Shown here one piece after another: positions 52,576-63,893 of a DNA stretch of 64,000 nucleotides (its first letter is position 1; each line of letters opens with the position of its first letter). The translations under genes were made by a program, and so were the position numbers. A model generated the notes under the pieces. That model ran no database searches, was not told the origin of the DNA, and saw only the letters and a list, made by a program, of their open reading frames with translations. This stretch comes from Athripsodes cinereus (lineage: Eukaryota; Arthropoda; Insecta; Trichoptera; Leptoceridae): contig OX388325.1 of NCBI GenBank assembly GCA_947579605.1, positions 124,001-188,000 on the forward strand, read 5' to 3'.

Positions 52576-53370
52576 TCTTTTGACTACACTCCTTCGATGT
52601 CCCTCTAGCCGAGAGAAGCAAATACATTCACAATATAAAACTTACAATATATTATTAACTGCTTCCTTAACCTAGATAAAAAAATCAATATTTAAAACAA
52701 AATAATAGAAATAAAAATTAAGATTGAAGAAATGATTTTATACAACGATAAATGTAAAAACATTAGTTAGAGAGTGACTTTTTAAGTCAAAACCAGGTCA
52801 TTATTCAATTAAATATTAAGTAAAACTAAAGCCAAAAGTGTTTTCTTCCATATACAACTTACTGTGTTTGTCCTCTATGCCTTTGTTAACTTTCAATACC
52901 TCAAAAAGTCACCCTACCTACAACAAACAGCCTCCATAATAATAATATAAATCCATAGCTTAATTCAATAACCACGTAAGTACCAGTCAGTAGAAAATAA
53001 AATAAATCAAAAAAGTTTTATTACATTTTTATTGAATCTATTTTATTATCAAAAACTCAATTCAGATATGAAAGGACATTACTCGTCTCTTCTGTAGGAG
53101 GGTGTCATATTTCTTTTAAGGGATGATATATGGGTAATGTATTTATTTATTTTTTATACCAAGGCACTTTTTGTAAAGCGTCATCACCTAATTTTTTTTA
53201 TTAATAATGTATAATATAAGAAGATATTTATCACAGATTATATAGTATCTTCTACTCCTTGGGCATTCATTAGTCCCACATGGTGACGGGGACTCCCTTT
53301 CTTGTTTTATTTCACCATTTGATTCCGTCTAGTGAATCCTCGTGGAAAAAATCGCAGTTCTGCATGTCTT
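52575..53370. other. No gene seen
   Basis: AT-rich, with no recognised repeat. Confidence 0.45.
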
Positions 53371-53374
53371 GTAT

Positions 53375-53525
53375 CACTACATCATCATCATCGCCCTCAC
53401 CGCTTCACTCAGGATTGTAAGCCCTGTATGAGGGCAGAAATCAGCCTGTTCCATTCAGAGCGACTCTGCGCCGATTGCGTCACCTCTTCCCATGAAATTC
53501 CCTTGCACTCTAATATCTTTGTTAT
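53375..53525 (-). pseudogene. RTE-type LINE C-terminus
   Basis: The minus strand reads VQGISWEEVTQSAQSRSEWN then RLISALIQ, followed by a stop and a GATGATGATG tail. Same family as 55038 and 59020 (ISWEEVTxxAQxRSEW). Confidence 0.65.
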
Positions 53526-53638
53526 GTGTTTTATTTATTTGACAGTACCTATTTAAAACATAACATGTCATAAAAATTTACCATGCTGGCAATGGTGTAT
53601 TGTGAAAGATGTTTAAGATTCCTTTTCGGGTCCGGACT

Positions 53639-53869
53639 TTAGACTTTGCCACTCCAGTATTCAGCGACGTATATCGCCTTGTCTTTCGCCATCAATAGTT
53701 CACTCTCATTACATGCATTCCGCATCAGCGGGCATTGCAATAAATGAGAATCACTCTGCACCACCCCGCAGTCACAGCTAGTGTCCTCCTCATCCAAAAA
53801 ACCCCACCTCTGCTGGTTACTTTTGCACCTAGTCACCCCAACCCTTAGCCTGTTTAAGATGGGCGTCAT
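53639..53869 (-). pseudogene. LINE C-terminus with CCHC knuckle
   Basis: 77-codon frame: LNRLRVGVTRCKSNQQRWGF, LDEEDTSCDCGVVQSDSHLL, QCPLMRNACNE. The LNRLRxGxxRCKxNxxxWG and CDCGxxxxxxHLLxCP blocks are the classic C-terminal knuckle of several arthropod LINEs. No RT is attached. It supplies the intact order used to recognise the split copy at 12150-12850. Confidence 0.72.
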
Positions 53870-54470
53870 GTTCTTTCTCTGAGTCTAAGAAGTGGATTGT
53901 CTTATTTATAATAGGTATTTATTATAATACGTTCCTTTTCTAGTTAAATACTCAAAAACTTGCGCAAAATAGTGATGAAACACCTATTCAATGACTTTGC
54001 AAAACATTTTTTGGATAATTTGAAAATTCATGATGTCTAAGATAAATATATAGAGAGTTTCAAATTGTGAAAATATATTATATACTATGTTCATATTTTA
54101 TAACAGTAAATACATAAATAAGCGTTATATAATTTTGATAATATAAAGGAGACAAAGTGTGACATTATAATGGGTTAGGGTAGTAACGGATGTTACTTAG
54201 CGGATGCGGATCTGGAGTAGATATATCGGTTTTGAGGATGCTGATATGAAAATTATGAGGATGCGGGTTTGTGTGTTGATATTTTCAAGTTAAAATATAG
54301 AGGCATTGAGGAAAAAACTACATCTTCATTATAATTATCATTTTTATTGAAAAGACATCATATTCTAATGGGTCCGTTATAGCTTTCGGTCGATGCAATC
54401 CCAGAGAAAACAAAGCATTAACAATAGTGTTCCTATTTTTCTAATTAATTCAGCATTAGCCACGGGGAAT
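53870..54470. other. No gene seen
   Basis: AT-rich, with ATGCGGAT words between 54190 and 54270. Confidence 0.45.
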
Positions 54471-54472
54471 AT

Positions 54473-54571
54473 GTCTATATTCGGGTCAATATTGAACAAT
54501 CAAACAGTCTATATTCGGGTCAATATTGAACAATCAAACAGTCTATATTCGAGTCAAAATTGAACAATCAA
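54473..54571. repeat. 34-bp tandem, about three copies
   Basis: GTCTATATTCGGGTCAATAT + TGAACAATCAAACA. Units 1 and 2 are identical; unit 3 has two changes. Confidence 0.92.
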
Positions 54572-54714
54572 TGCTGACGTGACAGATTTTACTATGCGGA
54601 TATATAAAAGATGAACTCACACAATATCGTTGAATTACTAAGAATCCATTTGGCAGTTTGAAAAAATATCTAACATTTTAAAATACCTCATAATTAAGAA
54701 CAAAATAATTAAAA

Positions 54715-54900
54715 AAATGTTTTATTCTACTATTTGATTAAATTTACGAGAGAGACGTCTTTCGTCTTGTAAGGTCAATCTGATTAACAATGTCCTAACA
54801 AGAAGAAAGACGTCTCTCTCGTAAATAAATCAAATAGTAGAGTAAAACCTTTGTTTTATTTATTTCGATATGGAATTCTACTACCTAAACACCTACACAG
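54715..54900. mobile_element. PLE-d palindrome (tail-to-tail)
   Basis: Left arm TTTTATTCTACTATTTGATT...TTACGAGAGAGACGTCTTTC and right arm its inverse (GAAAGACGTCTCTCTCGTAA...), centre about 54775-54800. Then the standard flank TTCTACTACCTAAACACC. Both strands carry GAAAGACGTCTC. Confidence 0.7.
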
Positions 54901-55037
54901 TGAATCAATCATAATTAAGATTAACGTTATAATATTAGGTTTTGCCTCAGAACAGACAAAAGTCAAGTGAGGCAGTGAATTCCATTTCTTATTATAATTT
55001 TTTAGAACATAATATGTATGTTATTAGGTTAATATAG

Positions 55038-55250
55038 TTGATACCCAATGATAGTTGGCCAAAAAGAGCACTGTTCTTCCGTCCGCAGGGGTTCCGTAGG
55101 CCCGGGCGTCCCTCTTTCACAATACACCGTTCCTATGACAACGATATCAGAGCGCAAGGAATGTCGTGGGAAGAGGTGACGCAATTGGCACAGAGACGCT
55201 CTGAATGGAGGAGGCTGGTTTCTGCCCTGTGCTCCCGAGAGGAGCGTTGA
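55038..55250 (+). pseudogene. RTE-type LINE C-terminus
   Basis: 71-codon frame: WPKRALFFRPQGFRRPGRPS, ...YDNDIRAQGMSWEEVTQLAQ, RRSEWRRLVSALCSREER, stop, followed by GGGCGATGATGATATT as tail. Family relatives: 53375, 59020. Confidence 0.72.
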
Positions 55251-55384
55251 GGGCGATGATGATATTAGGTTAAAAAAAAGTTATGTATATTATTTTATTT
55301 ACATTTTTGAAGTAGGTTAGTTGGATACTGCTGAAAGTACCTACTACTGATGCAGATGATTAAATAAATAAATAAACTTTATTG

Positions 55385-55464
55385 TAAGAGGACAGCTTGC
55401 ATGTTTCTTACATGCAGCTGGTCTGCTGGTTACCCCACTTGTGGGATATGCCGTGATGGTATAG
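55385..55464 (-). repeat. REP-A copy, hAT target
   Basis: AGAGGACAGCTTGCATGTTT, CTTACATGCAGCTGGTCTGC, ACCCCACTTGTGGGATATGC, CGTGATGGTATAG. It continues after the hAT at 57112 with TGGTATAGTAGTAGTAGTAG. Confidence 0.78.
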
Positions 55465-57111
55465 CAGTGGCGGGACTAGACTTTTGGTATAGGGCATGCG
55501 GTTTGTGTAGGTGCAGTAGGTAGAATTTATTATAATATGTACCTACCTACCTATGTTAGAAACCAATTGTTAATTTGCGCAGAATCACGTTGAACGGGGG
55601 AGGCTTATATCTACCCTATACCTACTCCAAAGAAGAGATATAAAGGGTGAAAGTCCCTTTGTTAAGAAATTCTTATTGTAAAAAAAAATCAAATAACAAA
55701 TATAACTATTGAATATAATCAAAAGCATCTCTAAATGTACCTAATCTTTTGAAACTGAATACCTTCTTTCCATAAGGCAAGGCACCCGCAATCGAGTTAA
55801 TTATGGTACTTAATACTATATTTCATTATAAATTTTAAACTTCTACTATCCGAAACACATACAATTTTACAAATGTTTGGATTAGAGAAAAATATCTAGA
55901 GATTGTTACAGTATCTCTAAGAAATAAAGTGGAATAGTATCATAATTATAATCATAAAATTATACACCACACACATTTATAATTGTTAACTTCAAGTTAT
56001 CAATTTTTATTAAATATCAATAATATGTTAAGAAAAAAAATTAACATTTGTTAATTTTTTTTAGATAGTATTATTTTCCAATTAATTTTAATTGGAAAAT
56101 AATACTATCTAAAAAAAGTCTAATTTATAGTAAACTTATATATAAAAAAAAAATATCAACAATCAGATGCAAATTTGAAAATAAATTAAAACCCAAAAAA
56201 AACAATACATTTGGAGATAGATGGATTGTTTTTGTGTTTGTGTTGAAATAAAATTAATAATAATAATTATGTTAATTTTTTGTGCAGTCACTAGAACGAA
56301 TAAAATATTTTAGAGAATATTAAATAATATTACAACTAATGACAACACCTACGTAAGTAAGATATAAATAAATTTTGAAGTAATGACAAATATATAAAAA
56401 GTATCAAGATTTTCATCTGCATCCTCTAATTGAATGAAATTGAACCTCAATATTATATCGCGTTAACATGAATGTGGTATCTCAATAAACACCTTTTATT
56501 TTACCGCTATTAGATAAATTTACAAAATGAACAACTTCAATTCATCAAAAATAATTTATTAAAAATGACACAACCGAAGCCCAATACACATAATAAAATA
56601 TAATATAATATTACTGTCTTATGCAGTATGCACTAATACATACAAACCTATCCGAAAAGCAAGCTTCTAGACCCCATATATATTGTACCACTTCACATGC
56701 ATGTAGACTTGTATTTGTGTTAAAAAATAATATTATTACTAACGTACTTTCCCTGCGTGTGACAGAGAACATAGAAGCTCCATATGATGCAACGAAACAG
56801 AACTATTTTTGGGAGTCATACCTACTAATGTATCTATGGTAACCATTCAACTGAAGTTTGCAAAGGTTTGCGAACATTTTGCGCGAAATTTAAATGAAGG
56901 TTAATTTGCTTTATGGGTGCATTAGAGGTCACATAAATTTGTCTATGTTAGCTATTGACCTGAAGTTTGCAAAAGATTTGCTATCGTTTGGCGGTGAATT
57001 TAAATCAATTTAAACTTACTTCGTCGTTTTTTTAGAAACTTCTTTCGATAATTATAGATTTATTCCTTGGGCATGCTTTGCTTTTTTGCATGTATGGAAG
57101 GCACGCCACTG
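55465..57111. mobile_element. Non-autonomous hAT element, perfect 8-bp duplication
   Basis: Termini CAGTGGCGGG... and ...GCACGCCACTG (inverted CAGTGGCG). Flanked by TGGTATAG at 55457-55464 and 57112-57119; removing it restores a REP-A end exactly as at 40670-40695. 1,647 bp, AT-rich, no transposase frame. Contains TTGAAGTTTGCAAAGG repeats near 56860-56980 and a perfect 30-bp hairpin. Related to the shorter copy at 5380. Confidence 0.9.
56056..56117. repeat. Perfect 30-bp hairpin inside the hAT
   Basis: Arms 56056-56085 and 56088-56117 are exact reverse complements with a 2-nt loop. Confidence 0.9.
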
Positions 57112-57134
57112 TGGTATAGTAGTAGTAGTAGTAT

Positions 57135-57611
57135 TGTACATTTTCACGTAGTACAAATGGATGAAATAAAATTTGAGATGCGAATGCGGATATAAAAATA
57201 AAGGAGATGTTACGCAGATGCGGATATTATGTTACAACACTAATTTTATGTACCTACATATAAGGTAGGTGTTAGATATATTTTTGGTGATATGAGATGA
57301 CTATGTGTAAAAGTCACAAGACTAATACTATGGTATGGGATATAATATTCTACTAACACAGGAGGTCGGCATCACAATATAATATGAGGTATTGAGGTGT
57401 TTTGTATATTGTTTAGATCTGGGACTCCATTGTTCTTCGTTATGATATTATGAGCTACATAAACCAACAATGATGATGATGATGATACATCATATTATAA
57501 TAATAATAATCAGAGATGTCGGAACAGCCGAGTGTTTTGACACTTTTAGCCGATTAGTCGGCAAAAGATACCGACTTGTCGTCATCACATGAAAAATTAC
57601 GGGAATTAAAA
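57135..57611. other. No gene seen
   Basis: GATGATGATGATGATGAT run at 57471-57486 and a GCCGAGTG...CCGATTAGTCGGC patch near 57525-57565. Otherwise AT-rich. Confidence 0.45.
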
Positions 57612-57772
57612 TATATTTATTTATTTATTTATTTATTCATTCTTTACTGTACATTGATAAAAAACAATTACATAAAAGGTATACATTCAAATTAAATACA
57701 ATCAATATACAGAGGGCGAGTTTATCGCAAAGGCGCGATCTCTTCCAACTAACCCAAAGGTATTAACTTAAA
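57612..57772 (-). repeat. LT1 LINE tail
   Basis: TATTTATTTATTTATTTATT, CATTCTTTACTGTACATTGA, ATATACAGAGGGCGAGTTTA, CTCTTCCAACTAACCC. Confidence 0.7.
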
Positions 57773-57839
57773 AAATAAACAAACATATGATGAAAACAAA
57801 AAACATACACACATATATATAAAAAGGGAGACTGAAAAA

Positions 57840-57900
57840 AAAAAACAAACATATATGCATAAAGGGAAAGGAAAAGGGGGAAAAGGGGGGGGGTTAGGAG
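57840..57900 (+). repeat. Purine tract
   Basis: AAAGGGAAAGGAAAAGGGGG and a run of G's; likely mononucleotide slippage. No function seen. Confidence 0.6.
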
Positions 57901-58009
57901 TGATGGGTTTCAGGTTTCAGAGGCTGTGTTTGTGTTTGTTGAAATCATTTTGTCCTATATACCTAATATATACCTAATATTGCCAATCAAAACCTGCCGT
58001 AGAGCATAC

Positions 58010-58330
58010 GACAAAGAATTGGTCTCCCAACCTTCAGCCGTAGTCAAAGCACATTTTAACATTATGTAGTCGTTCGACTACATAATAGATGACTTCGCGA
58101 GAATGTCGTCTATAGTCGAACGACTACATAACGCTAAAATGTGTTTTTACTACGGCTGCTTATCCGTAAGTCTTCACTTTGGAAAAAATAAAGACATTTT
58201 ACATCTTAAATTCGGCGATGAGGTTTGCCAGCAATCCTGAATGTCTAATTTTTGTAGACGCAGAAAAGACAGCTTGCAATATTATTTATCAAGTGAAGCT
58301 GGTCTGCTGGCTACCCCACTTTTAGATCAT
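58010..58330 (-). repeat. REP-A copy split by FB1
   Basis: Inverse REP-A at 58010-58035 (AAAGAATTGGTCTCCCAACC) resumes at 58158 (TTATCCGTAAGTCTTC) and runs to 58330. Confidence 0.65.
58036..58157. mobile_element. FB1 copy 6, short, inside REP-A
   Basis: AGCCGTAGTCAAAGCACATT to GTGTTTTTACTACGGCT. At 122 bp it is the shortest full copy. A GTAGTCGTTCGACTAC motif is repeated in both arms. Confidence 0.75.
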
Positions 58331-58374
58331 GCCATAAATTCCTTATGTTTATTTTATAATCAAATCGGTCTTAT

Positions 58375-58580
58375 TCTTCCGAGTTTCTGACAAAGAAACG
58401 GTCTCCCACTCTTATCTGTAAGTTTTCGAATGTCCTGTAAAAGGCGCAGGTATTCGTAAAACACCCCGCTTAAGAAATTTAATATCTCCAATTCAGCAAT
58501 GAAGTATGCCACCCATTCTGAATATCCTGTTTTTATTGACAAGGATAGGACGATCTGCATGTTTATAACATGCATTATAC
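58375..58580 (-). repeat. REP-A copy
   Basis: ACGGTCTCCCACTCTTATCT, GTAAGTTTTCGAATGTCCTG, CCACCCATTCTGAATATCCT, CATGTTTATAACATGCA in inverse order. The 147-codon minus frame over it is fortuitous. Confidence 0.65.
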
Positions 58581-59029
58581 GGTATATTATAATTGGTGTT
58601 AGCAGCAAATCAATCTTACAAGAACAATTTATCAAGTGAGACTCGATAAGAAACGAACGCTTACGAACACAATGACGAATGAAACAAAACAAAGGTTTTC
58701 GATCGTAGCCGAAATAAACCGAAACCAATAGTTGGCATTGCCGACTATTCGAGCAAATCGATAGTAGGTTTATCTGTAATATGTGTAATAACGGCATTGT
58801 CACGGCTGTTACCGTTATCCGTTAAACTGTGTGAAAACGTTATAGGCATCTCCGTTATATAGAGGATGGATAATTAATGACATATATAACATAGTATAGA
58901 GAAGGTTTTAACAAAAATATCACTGCGATTTTTAGAACAAAGTAACAAAGCACACCTCATGATAAAGAAAGGTTGCGGGCTTAGGTCCATCCAGGACACT
59001 TGCAAATAAGGATGGAATTGTCTTTTCGT

Positions 59030-59140
59030 CGGAGCGCAAGGAATGTCGTGGGAGGAGGTGACGCGATTGGCACAGAGACGGTCTGAATAGAGGAGTCTAG
59101 TTTCTGCCTTGTGTTCCAAGAGGAGCGTTGAGAGCGACAG
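59030..59140 (+). pseudogene. RTE-type LINE C-terminal scrap
   Basis: GCGCAAGGAATGTCGTGGGA encodes QGMSWEEVTRLAQRRSE, then an in-frame TAG. Same family as 55038. Confidence 0.65.
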
Positions 59141-59204
59141 TCTTATTATAAAATATTGGTATTTCATAATATAATGTTTCATAATTTCATATCATATTAT
59201 GTTC

Positions 59205-59465
59205 TTTTTCTTCGCCCTCGCCTTTATCCCATTTACTTGGGGTCTGCTCTCCTAGTCCTCATCTTCCAAGTTTTCCGGTCCCCTGCATCCTCCGAGCGCA
59301 AATTTGCCTCCTTCATGTCCATGGCAATTGTGGACATCTAGGTGGTCACTGGTCTACCTGGTCTTCTGGGCCCTACTTCTACGTCCATTGTCTTTTTGAT
59401 CATGTTATCATGTGGTAGTCTCAAGATGTGCCCGTACCATCTTAATCGATTTTCGGTTTCATAAC
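59205..59465 (-). pseudogene. RTE-type LINE C-terminus with stops
   Basis: The minus strand reads YETENRLRWYGHILRLPHDN, MIKKTMDVEVGPRRPGRPVT, a stop, then ...GDRKTWKMRTRRADPK. RLRWYGH, RRPGRP and DRxxW are the RTE C-terminal landmarks; a clearly different family from that at 50451. Confidence 0.7.
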
Positions 59466-59479
59466 ATATTTTGTTAAAT

Positions 59480-59770
59480 ATTCATATCTAACAAATAACT
59501 ACAAAAAACGCGGTTCCCTTCATAAATTAAATATTAAGTAGTTGAAAAACAATAATGTGCCTATTTTCAACTTTATAAATACCTACATATTATTAAGAAT
59601 TGTTTATTAACTATTGAACGGAACAAAGACAACGCATATCTTTAATAACAGTGTGATTATTATTATATAGTATATTTCACTTTCTGTTGTGTTTTTAATG
59701 CAAAATATGAATAATTATAGCAAAATTACAAAATTATGTTGATTTTTCGAATATTAGACATTTTCTACTT
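59480..59770 (-). repeat. R3 repeat
   Basis: Reverse complement of 41395-41690 (CGGTTCCCTTCATAAATT; ATATTTCACTTTCTGTTGTG). Ends next to an FB1 copy. Confidence 0.65.
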
Positions 59771-59786
59771 GTTGAGTTGTGCAACT

Positions 59787-59995
59787 GGGCCTGAATCAAA
59801 ACACATTTTAACGTTACGTTTTCGTGTCGAAATCGTTCGAATATAGACGACGTTGCGCCCAAGTGACAATTTTCGTAACTATTGTGTATTTTAACTATTT
59901 ACGAAAATTGACACTTGGGCGCAACGTCGTCTTTATTCGAACGATTTCGACACGAAAACGTAGGTAACGCTAAAGTGTGTTTTGACTTCGTGCGC
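59787..59995. mobile_element. FB1 foldback MITE, copy 7
   Basis: GGGCCTGAATCAAAACACAT to GTGTTTTGACTTCGTGCGC. The arms contain CACTTGGGCGCAACGTCGTC and its inverse (with 1-2 changes). Confidence 0.78.
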
Positions 59996-59999
59996 TGCA

Positions 60000-60325
60000 G
60001 GACAGACATCATTATGTTAATTGTAAATACGAAACTCATGAAAATAATAAATACTGTTCTATTCACTTTTAGATGGACACACTGTAACATCCTACCCTAA
60101 TCTTTAATATAGTTTAGTCATCCCCTCTGTATCCCCGCTGGCTACCTCCTGAAGTTGTTATATAGTTTGTTTGTTTTGTTGTGCTGTCAGCAGCTTTGAC
60201 AGATCAGTGTTAATATTAGGCAGTGACTACTACTACCTACTCACATATATAGCTAAGTATACTATTCACAATATAACAACGTAGGTATATAAATAGGTAC
60301 CAACTAACTTTTACATAACATTTAT
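60000..60325. other. No gene seen
   Basis: No recognised repeat or frame. Confidence 0.45.
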
Positions 60326-60497
60326 TTTTAAAGATATTATCTGGGTTTTGTTACAAACCCAAATACAACCTTATACACCTTTCACAGTAAGCTGCTAAAA
60401 GCTTGTGTCGTGAAAGGGGAGTTTGCCGGCACCTGGTATCGAACCACGGACTCCTCGTTCACGAAGCCGAGACTCTACCTCCAGGCTACCGACGAAA
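60325..60497 (-). mobile_element. SINE1 copy
   Basis: Minus-strand copy with the inverse B box GGTATCGAACC and a full head ending CTACCGACGA. Confidence 0.8.
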
Positions 60498-60514
60498 ATA
60501 TCATACTTTAAAAA

Positions 60515-60645
60515 TTCAAACAGATCGAGCTAGTCCCAAACTAAAGTGAATCTTGTATTATGGGTACTAACGCGACGATACACATATACACAATGCACTA
60601 AATACACATACATGTAACACCCAGACCCAGGACAATTTGAAAAAA
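60515..60645 (-). mobile_element. SINE2 tail fragment
   Basis: Inverse of 62435-62560 (AGATCGAGCTAGTCCCAAAC; CATGTAACACCCAGACCCAG). High identity, head absent (5' truncation). Confidence 0.65.
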
Positions 60646-60822
60646 CATATCTTTCTTTATTATTATTATTATTATCCTATAAATGCCACCCTGCACTGAG
60701 ACCATAACAGCTTTTGTCCAAGGCGATCTCAGCAGGAAAAATTAAAAAAAAAAAACAAATAAAAAGGCAAAAGATAGTCGAAAGAAAGAACACAAAAGAG
60801 AATTTTAAGCTCCAAACTTTGA

Positions 60823-61238
60823 ATGTTTAGAATATTTACTAATTTTTTTATTGTTTAACCGGACTTGGGTGCAGATAACAAAACCAATCAGAAACCTCGA
60901 TTGGAGAACCATGTCTACACAATGCAACATTTTGTAAAATCTAATCGGAAGAAGTGAGAAAGGTGTCCCGACGCTTACGAATAGGCTCAAGGCTGGCTTT
61001 AGTGATCAAAGGCGATCCCAAAAAGATGGTTGCTTCTAAGGTTTGCATAAAGCGTCTCTCGATTGGTGGACCTTACATCGTGACAGTGAGAATGATGGAA
61101 TTGGTGAACGTTGTCCATGGACACCGAAAGTGATCACCTAGAGCCAATTCGTAAGCGTTGGGACACCTTTCTCACTTCTTCCGATTAGATTTTACACAAT
61201 GTTGCATTGTGTAGACATGGTTCTCCAATCGAGTTTTG
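60823..61238 (-). mobile_element. FB2 copy, longest, 12-bp target duplication
   Basis: Flanked by TCCAAACTTTGA at 60811-60822 and 61239-61250. Inside, a long foldback (TCTAATCGGAAGAAGTGAGA, CGCTTACGAAT-GGCTC and inverses) and the 3' end TTTAGAATATTTACTAATTT (inverse), the same end as at 17505. Confidence 0.8.
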
Positions 61239-61249
61239 TCCAAACTTTG

Positions 61250-62215
61250 AGTTTGAAAATTGACATTACATGTCGAAACTCGAGTCACTTTAATAAAGTT
61301 CTTGTAAAAATATATACCTAATCAAATTCTTTTCTTGATTAGGCAAACTACTCAATCATTTCAAATCTGTATACTTTGAGTGTTTTTTGTTGAATGTTTT
61401 GACAACATAAAAACACTCACATATAAGTATAAATCAAATAAAACAGTTAGTAGGTAGGTGCCTTTATTCTTAATTTCATTTTTTCCATCCAAATTTATTA
61501 ATGCGGAGAGAATGACTCGAATGTTTTATCAAATGCAGTAAGTCCGCTGGCTACCCCAATGAATGATTTTTTCCTAGAAATTACCTACCTAGTTCCTAAA
61601 ACCGCCCCCGTGAGTTGTGTGTTTACACACTCGGCGTGATTTACGCATTGTCTGTATAAAATATATTTTGAAATACACATATAATATTATCATCTACTCA
61701 TATTAGTACTAATAATGTATGTATATAGTATAGATATAACACCTTGAAGATAGTATCATATTGTTTACAGTGTATGTGTGCCCCCCCCCCTCTCTATACA
61801 TACACATAATATATTATATAATATGTACATACATAATAATATGTAGGTACAATTGTATATAATATTGTATGTAAGCAATTGTAGAATATGATTTATTAGT
61901 GAATGCTTTAAGAAAATATAAGACACTAGCGTAAAACTCGGTTTAATTCAAGGAATAATAATATTAATGTCAATAAATTTTTGACATTGAATTTTTAAGT
62001 ATTATTGATTGACAAAAATAATAATTATCTCATTACTTTTTTACTTGTATGACTATATATTTATGAATCCTCTTTTTAAAATGACCTGTTTGAATATTTT
62101 AGTTTGACACATTTATAAGAATTGTATCATGTAGGTATATTTATTTTACCAGTGTGACTATTTTTGATTTGACATATTAATTGTATTTGTTTTTGTTATG
62201 TTGTTGTTCTCTATT
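61250..62215. other. No gene seen
   Basis: AT-rich. A C-run (CCCCCCCCCC) at about 61781-61790 and LINE 3' UTR-like T-rich DNA from 61990 leading into the LT2 tail. Confidence 0.45.
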
Positions 62216-62282
62216 CTGATTTGATTGTAAACATTTTAAAGGCTAACGCCGTGAATATATGTAAATAAATAAATAAAATTTG
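62215..62282 (+). repeat. LT2 LINE tail
   Basis: AACATTTTAAAGGCTAACGC, CGTGAATATATGTAAATAAA, TAAATAAAAT. Confidence 0.6.
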
Positions 62283-62334
62283 AGTCATCGGCAAATAAAA
62301 GGTATCCCAGTCTTTGTTATAAGTATTATATCTA

Positions 62335-62580
62335 CGATGACCGGTGTGGCACAGAAGTCAACTCTCTTGCCTTTGAGTCACGAGGTCCCGGGTTCGATTC
62401 CCGGCCAGGGTAAAATGAAGAATGACCTTTTTCACATTGTCCTGGGTCTGGGTGTTACATGTATGTGTGTTTAGTGCATTGTATATGTGTGTCGTCGTCT
62501 TAGTACCCATAATACAAGATTCATACCTTAGTTTGGGACTAGCTCGATCTGTGTGAATTGTCCATACATGTCATGTTATG
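62335..62580 (+). mobile_element. SINE2 copy, full length
   Basis: The tRNA-like head includes a perfect B box GGTTCGATTCC in the stem CCCGGGTTCGATTCCCGG, and an A-box-like TGGCACAGAAG. A body with CATTGTCCTGGGTCTGGGTG and a (GTTAT)n end near 62575-62590 follow. Not a functional tRNA gene: the anticodon arm does not close properly and the body continues. Confidence 0.78.
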
Positions 62581-62669
62581 TTATGTTATTCTTGTATCAT
62601 GTTAAATGCAGGTATTTTTTAAAAAGCACATTTCTAAGATCATTTTCAATTCAATGATGAGGTATACCA

Positions 62670-62790
62670 GCCTATGCCGATTCGTAAGCATCGTAGTACC
62701 TTTACTGGTCTCTACTAAAGGGAGTTTGCACGATTTATCAATGCAAATAGGGTATCTGTTGAATAGTATTTTGAAATGTTTTTTGATGAA
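62670..62790 (+). repeat. R6 dispersed repeat, second copy
   Basis: Matches 34795-34935: CGATTCGTAAGCATCG, CTAAAGGGAGTTTGCACG, GGGTATCTGTTGAATAGTAT. Confidence 0.55.
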
Positions 62791-63237
62791 GGCTCAACGT
62801 GGCATGATTTCATCTATAAAGGACATTGTGTATATAATAAACAAACACATTCACTAATGAACTGAAATATGTACGTAGATATGTGTATATTAATATTATT
62901 CATGTATTCCGTATTATACAAGATACTTAGTACAGCAGTACCTAACATTTGTGTCGCGAGGGCACAATCAAGGGTAGATCTAGATATCTATAGAAAATAA
63001 TGTTGGGCACAAGTCGTTAAGATTAAAAAAAGTAATGGAATTTTACTAAGACGACCAATTTTTTAACAATTTAAATGGAAGACCTATTAATGTAAGTCTC
63101 CCAGATTCCCAGAGTTTAAATGATTTTCTTACACTCTAAATTTCTAACCCTCCATTGTCAGATTATCGAATGCGTACAGGAATTTGAAATAATTCACGAT
63201 CTCCTCGGGTTTGTTAAAGAATCTCTCTATATCTATC
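62790..63237. other. No gene seen
   Basis: AT-rich; no recognised repeat. Confidence 0.45.
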
Positions 63238-63530
63238 TATTCCCTCACGCCATGTCCCAGGTGGGGTAGACATAGAGAGCGGAACGCCATGTTGATCCAT
63301 CCTTACATATCTACTTCTTTCGCTTCTTCTACATTCATCCAGTTTCTCAGGCTCGTAAGCCGATTTCTCATACTCAACACGCAACTATCCTTGAGAATTT
63401 GTTCCACGTGGTTAAGCTATGTAGTTCTTGAACGTCCGCGCTTTCTTAAACCCACTCTTTCAGATAAATAAACACCTCTCCATCGTCCATTCGTTCCACA
63501 TGTACAAACCATTGCATATTATTCATGCTC
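63238..63530 (-). pseudogene. LT3 LINE C-terminus
   Basis: The minus strand carries W-R-S at 63280 and matches 39825-40095 over 250 bp (TCGCTTC-TCTACATTCATCC, ACTCAACACGC...). Frameshifted. Confidence 0.6.
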
Positions 63531-63880
63531 ACTCTATCTACATCACTTCTTCACTCAAGCTTAATTAAATATCTTAAAGAATATTCAGTGCTATTTTAAG
63601 GCCCTTTTTACAAAAAATCTTTTAAATTTAATTTAAAAAAGTATGATTCGAACATTAAGAACTGGCGCCCAAAATTTGGGTTAGGAAACCCTGACGTACA
63701 TTCATATATCTACTGAAAACTCGCTTTGTAACGATGTAGGTACATAATATTAGAAGGTTATGTAAACATTCCATACACAACACGCAACTTTTCACCTGCT
63801 CCCATATGGGGTAGGCAGATAGGATCAAGCGCTATACACACTTAAAGCTACATATTTTATATGCATGTTTTTGTATTTTA
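63530..63880. other. Probable 3' end of an intron
   Basis: AT-rich, with an LT3-like scrap at about 63780-63830 (CACGCAACTTTTCACC; TGGGGTAGGCAGATAGGA). Confidence 0.5.
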
Positions 63881-63893
63881 TTTTTTTTTTCAG
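63870..63893 (+). promoter_or_regulatory. Splice acceptor with polypyrimidine tract
   Basis: TTTTATTTTTTTTTTCAG ends at 63893. The T-run and CAG are a strong 3' splice site, immediately followed by an open coding frame. Confidence 0.7.

Noticed and set aside
58360..58803. 147-codon minus-strand gene
   Set aside because: The frame runs across an inverse REP-A repeat and unrelated AT-rich DNA; fortuitous.
62340..62412. tRNA gene
   Set aside because: The T arm is perfect, but the other arms do not close and a SINE body follows; it recurs in diverged form at 15475.
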